Part shown: piece after piece, positions 23,346 to 27,824 of the stretch | Position numbering within the stretch: the stretch's first letter is position 1 | Layout: each line of letters starts with the position of its first letter | Notes under the pieces: model-generated | Told to the model about the DNA's origin: nothing | Seen by the model: the letters and a program-made list of their open reading frames with translations, nothing else | Database searches by the model: none | Source: a virus | Reading direction: 5' to 3' (one strand) | DNA: 27,824 bases | IMG/VR virus record: IMGVR_UViG_3300030085_001912 | Location: 1 to 27,824 of that record | Translations under genes and position numbers: made by a program

Positions 23346-23563
23346 AAAAATCATTTAACAAAACATCAAGAGAACATTGGGGCGTAAAGGTAGGAGATGA
23401 GTTCGAGTTGTCAGTCCCCCATACTATTCCTGGTCAACAACCTATACCTATAGGAACAAAAGTAATCGTTGAAGGTATCTCACACTTTCCTACAATGTAT
23501 ATCGTATCTGATGGTCAAAATCAATTTAGTGTAGCAGTTCATAGTGTAAAGAAAATCAAATGA
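23342..23563 (+). CDS. Hypothetical small beta-rich protein
   Basis: A 73-aa protein. The pattern WGVKVGDEFEL, then a Pro-rich turn, then PIGTKVIVEGISHF, MYIVSDGQNQFSV and a final AVHSVKKIK suggests a small SH3-like or KOW-like beta barrel, of the sort that often binds nucleic acid or protein. That fold idea comes only from the strand pattern. It overlaps the genes on both sides by ATGA, so it belongs to the same operon. No function can be assigned. Confidence 0.6.
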   Translation: MKKSFNKTSREHWGVKVGDEFELSVPHTIPGQQPIPIGTKVIVEGISHFPTMYIVSDGQNQFSVAVHSVKKIK

Positions 23564-24423
23564 AAAGAATAAGTTATAGTCAATATAGTCAATGGGACTC
23601 TTGTCCATACAAATGGAAACTTAATTATATAGATAAGTTAGGTGAATATACTGATAGTATTCATACATTATTTGGTACAAGTATGCATGAAGTTCTACAA
23701 ACTTATCTAACCGTAATGTATAATGACACTATCAAGATGGCTAATGCCTTACCTTTAGATGAAATGTTACTTCATAGAATGAAAACTAACTACAAAAATA
23801 TTATGGGACGTAACGGGGGTGAGGTCTTTTGTGAACAAAAAGATATGGAAGAATTTTACTCACACGGACTCTTGATTTTGGAATGGTTTAAAAAGAAACG
23901 TGATATGTATTTTAGTAAGAAGAACTATGAGTTAGTTGGTATCGAAGTTCCTATTGAGTATGAATTACCTAACAACATAAAATTTATAGGTTATATGGAT
24001 GTTGTTCTACACGATACTTTACGTGATAGATACAAAATTATCGATATTAAGACCTCTACTATGGGTTGGAACAAGTATCAAAAAGCTGATAAAAACAAAA
24101 CAGACCAGTTATTACTATACAAATATTTTTTCAGTAAAGAACAAGAAGTTCCTATTGATAGTGTTGATGTTGAGTACTTTATTGTTAAACGTAAACTTTA
24201 CGAGAATCTTGATTTTCCTCAAAGAAGAGTTCAAACATTTTCTCCCGCTAGTGGTAAACCTAGTATCAATAAAGTAGTAAATAATCTTCAGAGGTTTATA
24301 GATGAGTCTTTTGAAGATGGTAAACACAACTTAGAACGAGATTATTTAAAGTTACCTTCAAAGAAAAATTGTAAGTATTGTGAATTTAATCAAACAGAAC
24401 ATTGTGATGCAGGAGTAAAATAA
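23560..24423 (+). CDS. Cas4/RecB-like PD-(D/E)XK exonuclease with four conserved cysteines
   Basis: A 287-aa protein. Family features in order: ISYSQYSQWDSCPYKWKLNY (C15), GTSMHEVLQ (motif I His), GYMDVV (motif II Asp), KIIDIKTS (motif III, D-I-K) and QLLLYKYF (motif QxxxY). The C-terminus has CKYCEFNQTEHC, with C271, C274 and C282. One cysteine near the start and three at the end is the arrangement that holds a [4Fe-4S] cluster in Cas4 and AddB-type nucleases. All catalytic positions are present, so an active DNA-end-processing exonuclease is likely, perhaps feeding UvsX. No Cas1/Cas2 or CRISPR array is nearby, so a CRISPR role is not supported. It overlaps its upstream neighbour by ATGA and its downstream neighbour by TAATG. 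Confidence 0.85.
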   Translation: MKRISYSQYSQWDSCPYKWKLNYIDKLGEYTDSIHTLFGTSMHEVLQTYLTVMYNDTIKMANALPLDEMLLHRMKTNYKNIMGRNGGEVFCEQKDMEEFYSHGLLILEWFKKKRDMYFSKKNYELVGIEVPIEYELPNNIKFIGYMDVVLHDTLRDRYKIIDIKTSTMGWNKYQKADKNKTDQLLLYKYFFSKEQEVPIDSVDVEYFIVKRKLYENLDFPQRRVQTFSPASGKPSINKVVNNLQRFIDESFEDGKHNLERDYLKLPSKKNCKYCEFNQTEHCDAGVK

Positions 24424-24842
24424 TGATAAGTAAAACTACACTTAGATTGAAACTTTCAGATTTTATCAATACAGATTTAGAAAAGTTTGTGATGGAAAAA
24501 GTAGACTCTATTCACAATGAATTAAATATAGCTATACTTTTGTATTTGTGGTTTGAGGAAGATGAAATCAAAGGTACAGATTTGAAAAACTTTCTTATGA
24601 GGTGGGAAGATAAGTTATCATTTCGTACGAGTGTAAGACAAGGTAGTGAGATTAAGTCTCGTGATTTTATATTTTTTGATATTAAACCTGTAGGAATAAA
24701 AAATAGATATTGTAGATTTAATTATGATTATAAAGACCAATCAGGATTAGTAGTAGGTCTAAGAGAGTTTTATAATGTAACAAAATTTGTGACCTCAGAT
24801 AAAACAATTAAGGTTCAAAAGAGAAATGACTACGAAGATTAA
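24423..24842 (+). CDS. Hypothetical protein
   Basis: A 139-aa protein with no family I recognise. The first 65 residues are helical and amphipathic (DLEKFVMEKVDSIHNELN, then ILLYLWFEEDEI), followed by a beta-type second half with FIFFDIKPVGIKNRYCRF and YNVTKFVTSDK. There is no obvious active site. It starts in a TAATG overlap with the Cas4-like nuclease gene and its end overlaps the next gene by 17 nt. Tight coupling to the nuclease suggests a possible partner, but this is only context. Confidence 0.6.
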   Translation: MISKTTLRLKLSDFINTDLEKFVMEKVDSIHNELNIAILLYLWFEEDEIKGTDLKNFLMRWEDKLSFRTSVRQGSEIKSRDFIFFDIKPVGIKNRYCRFNYDYKDQSGLVVGLREFYNVTKFVTSDKTIKVQKRNDYED

Positions 24843-25236
24843 AGTAGGGATAGTTGGTAGTAGAGCTTACACAAATAAGAAAAAAATTAAAGATTTAATC
24901 TTTGATATAAAACAAAAACATCCTGAGGCTGAAATAGTAAGTGGAGGTCAACAAGATGGAGCTGATGGATTTGCTAAAAAGTTTGCTCTTGAATTAGGTA
25001 TGAAATACGTTGAGTTTCCTCCCTCACATTATAGTTGGAATATGCATTGTAAATTACCTGCCACACAATACAATAGACCTTATTATGTGTCAAACTATTT
25101 TAAAAGAAATAAACAGATAGCTGAGTATAGTGATATTATAGTAGCTTTTATACAACCAGGAACAGAATCAAACGGAACAAATAACACTATACAATATGCT
25201 GAAAAAATGAAAAAATTAGTGAAAATATTAGATTAG
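24826..25236 (+). CDS. SLOG-type (DUF2493/YspA-like) Rossmann protein
   Basis: A 136-aa protein. It opens with KVGIVGSRAY (G8, G11, S12, R13), followed by EIVSGGQQDGADGFAKKFA (S39-G41, G45-D47), a VEFPPSHYSWN segment and, near residues 104-120, IQPGTESNGTNNTIQYA. This order is typical of the SLOG superfamily with DprA and YspA relatives, which bind nucleotides or nucleotide-derived ligands or nucleic acid. The activity in phages is not established. ATG at 24826 has AAGAGA just upstream and the gene overlaps the previous one by 17 nt. A short AT-rich gap follows. Confidence 0.75.
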   Translation: MTTKIKVGIVGSRAYTNKKKIKDLIFDIKQKHPEAEIVSGGQQDGADGFAKKFALELGMKYVEFPPSHYSWNMHCKLPATQYNRPYYVSNYFKRNKQIAEYSDIIVAFIQPGTESNGTNNTIQYAEKMKKLVKILD

Positions 25237-25245
25237 GTATATATT

Positions 25246-25260
25246 TATATATGTATATAT
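25246..25260 (+). repeat. Second copy of 15-nt AT-rich element (also at 20132-20146)
   Basis: TATATATGTATATAT occurs here and, identically, upstream of the clamp gene. Here it lies 12 nt before the start codon of the small gene at 25273, within a 36-nt gap. In an AT-rich genome chance is a real possibility; the shared location in intergenic leaders is the reason to note it. Confidence 0.3.
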
Positions 25261-25272
25261 CAAGAGGTTTAT

Positions 25273-25464
25273 ATGGAATATAAATTGACATCCGTCAAAA
25301 TTCTAAAGGGGTTATATAGAAATTTCAAATCCAAAACGTTCGATGATGAATTTACATTACAGAAATTAGTCAATCGTTCAATGGATTTGTACGTTGTAGA
25401 TAAAGACTTTAGAGATAAAATAAAAGAATATAATAACTTAATACCAAGTGGGAGTAGACTATGA
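25273..25464 (+). CDS. Small ribbon-helix-helix-like protein
   Basis: A 63-aa protein. The pattern of a short strand (LTSVKILKGLYRNFK), a helix with DDEFTLQKLVNRSMDLYV and a second helix with DKDFRDKIKEY resembles Arc/MetJ-type ribbon-helix-helix proteins, which bind DNA as dimers. Many small phage regulators look like this. No target can be read from the sequence. AGAGG lies about 6 nt before the ATG, and the end overlaps the next gene by ATGA. It could regulate its own short operon, but that is inference. Confidence 0.6.
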   Translation: MEYKLTSVKILKGLYRNFKSKTFDDEFTLQKLVNRSMDLYVVDKDFRDKIKEYNNLIPSGSRL

Positions 25465-25691
25465 GAGAAGATTTCATAAAAGCTAGTAAAATGCATTTCA
25501 GAGCACAAATCGAAAAACACCGAATCAATGTTGAGAACTTGATGAGAAATTCTGTTGGTATCGGTGAGCACGGTGATGTAATGGATGAGATTGAAAAAGA
25601 ATTAGACCAGATGGCTAGTTTTGATGATAAGTTAGAGATGGTTAATAAATATTTTAGTGAGAATAAAGATAAGAAAATTTTAAAAGATTAG
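25461..25691 (+). CDS. Conserved small phage protein of unknown function
   Basis: A 76-aa protein that is fully helical and charged. The segment HRINVENLMRNSVGIGEH, followed by MDEIEKELDQMASFDDKLEMVNKYF, matches a small protein I have seen repeatedly in marine phage genomes without a known function. It has no cysteine and no membrane segment. The start codon lies in an ATGA overlap with the ribbon-helix-helix-like gene, with GGGAG about 8 nt upstream. It precedes the first glycosyltransferase gene by 7 nt. Confidence 0.65.
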   Translation: MREDFIKASKMHFRAQIEKHRINVENLMRNSVGIGEHGDVMDEIEKELDQMASFDDKLEMVNKYFSENKDKKILKD

Positions 25692-25698
25692 AGGTTAT

Positions 25699-27084
25699 AT
25701 GGCTAAAAAGAAGATTCTTTTATTGTCGGATGATTTACGAATGTCGTCTGGTGTAGGAACGATGTCAAAAGAATTTGTTATAGGTACAGCTCATCATTAC
25801 GATTGGGCTCAGATAGGGGGAGCTATCAAACATCCTGAAAAGGGTAAAGTTGTAAATATGGATAAATCTATCCGTGAGGAATCAGGTTGTGAGGACGCTA
25901 AATTAACTATTTATCCTATCGATGGTTATGGTAGTCCTGATGTGTTACGTGAGGTTATGTCGAGAGAGAATCCTGATGCCATACTCCATTATACAGACCC
26001 AAGATTTTGGAGATGGTTGTATGAAATGGAACACGAGATAAGACAAGAGATACCTATCTTTTATTATAATATCTGGGACGATTGGCCTGCTCCTCACTAC
26101 AACGAATTTTTCTACGAGAGTTGTGATTTAATTATGAACATATCAAAACAAACTTACTCTATTGTAAATGAAGTTTGGAAAAAGAACCCTCCTGAGGACT
26201 GGCAGTTAACTTATCTACCCCATGGTGTCAGTAACAAATACTATCCAATCAATGTATTTGATGACGAGTATAAGGAAGTTCAAAAGTTAAGGTCTCAATT
26301 AACTGAAGATAATGTAGAGTTTATTTTATTTTATTGTAACCGAAATATCAGACGAAAGATGCCAGGTGATGTAATTATGGCTTTCAAAACGTTTTGTGAT
26401 ATGTTACCTGAAGAACAAGCTGACAAATGTGCTTTATTAATGCATACTCAACCTAGAGATGAAAACGGAACTGATTTACCTGAGGTTGCTAAACAAATGG
26501 CTCCTAATTGTAAAGTATATTTTAGTGATAGAAAGTTAGAGACAGAACAACTTAACTTATTATACAATATGGTTGACGTTACGATTAATATCGCATCTAA
26601 TGAAGGTTTCGGTTTAGGTACTTGTGAATCTCTAATGGCAGGAACACCTATTATTGTTAATGTTACAGGGGGACTACAAGACCAATGTGGGTTCAAATAC
26701 AAGAATAAATTTGTTACTCACAAAGATTATCTTGAAATAAAATCATTTCACGATGATAAAAAGTGGAAAGATAATCCAGACTTAACGTGGGGTGATTGGG
26801 TAAAACCTGTATGGCCTGCTACACGTTCGTTACAAGGTTCAATACCGACTCCGTATATCTTTGATGATAGATGTAGATTCGATGATGCGGCTGAAAGAAT
26901 TAAAGAGTTTTACGATATGGGTCCTGAAAAAAGACAATCTTGTGGTCTTAATGGACACGAGTTTGTAATGGACAAAGACGTTATGATGTCAGTAAAAGCT
27001 ATGTCAGATAATTTTATAAAACAAATGGACAAAGCTTTTGAGATGTGGAAACCTAGAAAACAATTTAGTTTATTTAAGGTATAG
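25699..27084 (+). CDS. Glycosyltransferase, GT-B fold (GT4-like)
   Basis: A 461-aa protein. The N-terminal half starts with KKILLLSDDLRMSSGVGTMS, a first Rossmann domain with the glycine-rich acceptor loop. The second half has FILFYCNRNIRRKMPGDVI, MHTQPRDE, then the sugar-nucleotide motif SNEGFGLGTCESLMAGTP near residues 299-316, an E-x7-E arrangement typical of GT4-type retaining enzymes. No membrane segment is seen, so it is cytoplasmic. It would transfer a sugar from a nucleotide-sugar to DNA, a virion protein or a cell-surface precursor; the sequence does not say which. AGAGG precedes the ATG, and a second glycosyltransferase gene follows 8 nt after the stop, so the two form one unit. Confidence 0.8.
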   Translation: MAKKKILLLSDDLRMSSGVGTMSKEFVIGTAHHYDWAQIGGAIKHPEKGKVVNMDKSIREESGCEDAKLTIYPIDGYGSPDVLREVMSRENPDAILHYTDPRFWRWLYEMEHEIRQEIPIFYYNIWDDWPAPHYNEFFYESCDLIMNISKQTYSIVNEVWKKNPPEDWQLTYLPHGVSNKYYPINVFDDEYKEVQKLRSQLTEDNVEFILFYCNRNIRRKMPGDVIMAFKTFCDMLPEEQADKCALLMHTQPRDENGTDLPEVAKQMAPNCKVYFSDRKLETEQLNLLYNMVDVTINIASNEGFGLGTCESLMAGTPIIVNVTGGLQDQCGFKYKNKFVTHKDYLEIKSFHDDKKWKDNPDLTWGDWVKPVWPATRSLQGSIPTPYIFDDRCRFDDAAERIKEFYDMGPEKRQSCGLNGHEFVMDKDVMMSVKAMSDNFIKQMDKAFEMWKPRKQFSLFKV

Positions 27085-27092
27085 GAGTAGTA

Positions 27093-27824
27093 ATGAGTAA
27101 ACCAGTATGTTTAGTAACAGCTCCTGTAGCTACAAGAAGTGGTTATGGAGCTCATAGTAGAGACATTGTAAGAGCTCTTATTGAATTAGATAGGTATGAT
27201 GTCAAAATTTATAATGTTCGATGGGGTAATACTCCTATGAATGCTCTTGATAGTAATGATGATAATGACAAAATGATTATTGAGAGATTACTTCCGACCC
27301 CTCACTTACCTAATCAACCTGAAATTCACATTCACATAGTGATACCTAATGAGTTTCAACCTATAGCAAAATATAACATAGGAATCACAGCGGGACTCGA
27401 AACAACAGCTTGTCCGGCGGCTTGGATTGAAGGTTTGAATAGAATGAATGTAAATTTTGTACCTTCAACTTTTGTTAAGGAAGTTGTTGAGAAGACGGTC
27501 TTTGATGTTCAAGACGAAAGAACAAAACAAGTAACAGGTGAATTAAGAACAAATAAACCTATCGAAGTTCTGTTCGAAGGTACAGATACTAATATTTATA
27601 AGAAGACAACAGAGTTTAGTCCTTTGTTAGTTGATGAGATGAAAAAAGTTGATGATACATTTAACTTTTTATTTGTAGGTCATTGGTTAGCAGGAGGTTT
27701 AGGTAAAGATAGAAAAGACGTAGGGATGTTACTTAAAGTTTTTTACGAAACATTTAAGAATGACAAGAGAAAACCTGGACTTATATTAAAGACAAGTGGA
27801 GCAGGATTCTCAGTTCTTGATAGG
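27093..27824 (+). CDS. Second glycosyltransferase, 3' partial (runs off the window)
   Basis: The frame is open from ATG 27093 to the window end (244 codons seen). AGGAG at 27083-27087 fixes the start. The N-terminus reads VCLVTAPVATRSGYGAHSRD, again a Rossmann start with a glycine-rich acceptor loop. NIGITAGLETTACPAAWIEG, NFVPSTFVKEVVEKTVFDV and EVLFEGTDTNIYK follow, the usual line-up between the two domains of GT-B enzymes. FNFLFVGHWLAGGLGKDRKDV begins the second domain. The sugar-nucleotide motif lies beyond the window. It is distinct from, but next to, the first glycosyltransferase, and the two may act on the same target. Confidence 0.75.
   Translation, partial: MSKPVCLVTAPVATRSGYGAHSRDIVRALIELDRYDVKIYNVRWGNTPMNALDSNDDNDKMIIERLLPTPHLPNQPEIHIHIVIPNEFQPIAKYNIGITAGLETTACPAAWIEGLNRMNVNFVPSTFVKEVVEKTVFDVQDERTKQVTGELRTNKPIEVLFEGTDTNIYKKTTEFSPLLVDEMKKVDDTFNFLFVGHWLAGGLGKDRKDVGMLLKVFYETFKNDKRKPGLILKTSGAGFSVLDR

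Noticed and set aside
23999-24277. Alternative-frame 92-aa hydrophobic open frame inside the Cas4-like gene
   Set aside because: It sits entirely within a well-supported gene, has no ribosome-binding site, and its hydrophobic look follows from reading AT-rich codons out of frame.
23560-24423. CRISPR-Cas adaptation module
   Set aside because: Only a Cas4-like nuclease is present; no Cas1, Cas2 or repeat-spacer array is in the window.
1-27824. tRNA genes, integrase, insertion sequences
   Set aside because: Gaps between genes are all under 100 nt and none reads as a tRNA cloverleaf; no transposase or integrase motif was seen in any frame.

Overview
The window is part of a strictly lytic-type, T4-related (contractile-tailed, marine-looking) bacteriophage genome. 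It is AT-rich and densely packed. Every supported gene is on the + strand, neighbouring genes are separated by a few bases or overlap as ATGA/TAATG, and the longest non-coding gap is about 95 nt. No tRNA, rRNA, CRISPR array, insertion sequence or integrase was seen. The host cannot be named from the sequence. Two clear promoters of the TTGACA/TATATT type imply a host with ordinary sigma70-like transcription.

Layout. (1) 1-6652, tail/baseplate module: the C-terminal end of a large tail (tape-measure-like) protein, a 776-aa protein with a tail-tube/baseplate-cap-like C-terminal domain, a LysM-like gp53-type baseplate protein, a 1031-aa baseplate hub-like protein and a 203-aa unknown. (2) 6680-10735, a tightly coupled cassette: thyX with an altered signature motif, a small and highly divergent family A DNA polymerase homologue, a 561-aa protein with a possible PD-(D/E)XK nuclease-like core, and a 138-aa unknown. 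(3) 10831-17565, recombination and replication: gp32 ssDNA-binding protein without zinc ligands, UvsX recombinase, FEN/RNase H, an MBD4-like HhH-GPD DNA glycosylase, gp41 helicase, and a monomeric cobalamin-dependent (class II) ribonucleotide reductase. (4) 17624-22647, T4 replisome core: family B polymerase gp43, clamp gp45, clamp loader gp44, a zinc-ribbon protein, a tiny GKGD-type protein and clamp-loader small subunit gp62. (5) 22708-25691, small accessory genes: a DUF1599/Nmad1 protein, several unknowns, a Cas4/RecB-like nuclease with four cysteines, a SLOG/DUF2493-type protein, a ribbon-helix-helix-like protein and a conserved small phage protein. (6) 25699-end, two consecutive glycosyltransferases, the second cut by the window end.

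Together these genes supply precursors (class II RNR, ThyX), copy DNA (gp43/45/44/62/41/32), recombine and repair it (UvsX, FEN, glycosylase, Cas4-like nuclease) and build the baseplate. The most unusual points are the second, family A-like polymerase beside a full T4-type replisome, the coupled cassette around it, the variant ThyX, the MBD4-like glycosylase in the helicase operon, a pair of near-identical promoters with a conserved TTCG before the -10 box, and a short gene overlapping the start of gene 62 out of frame.
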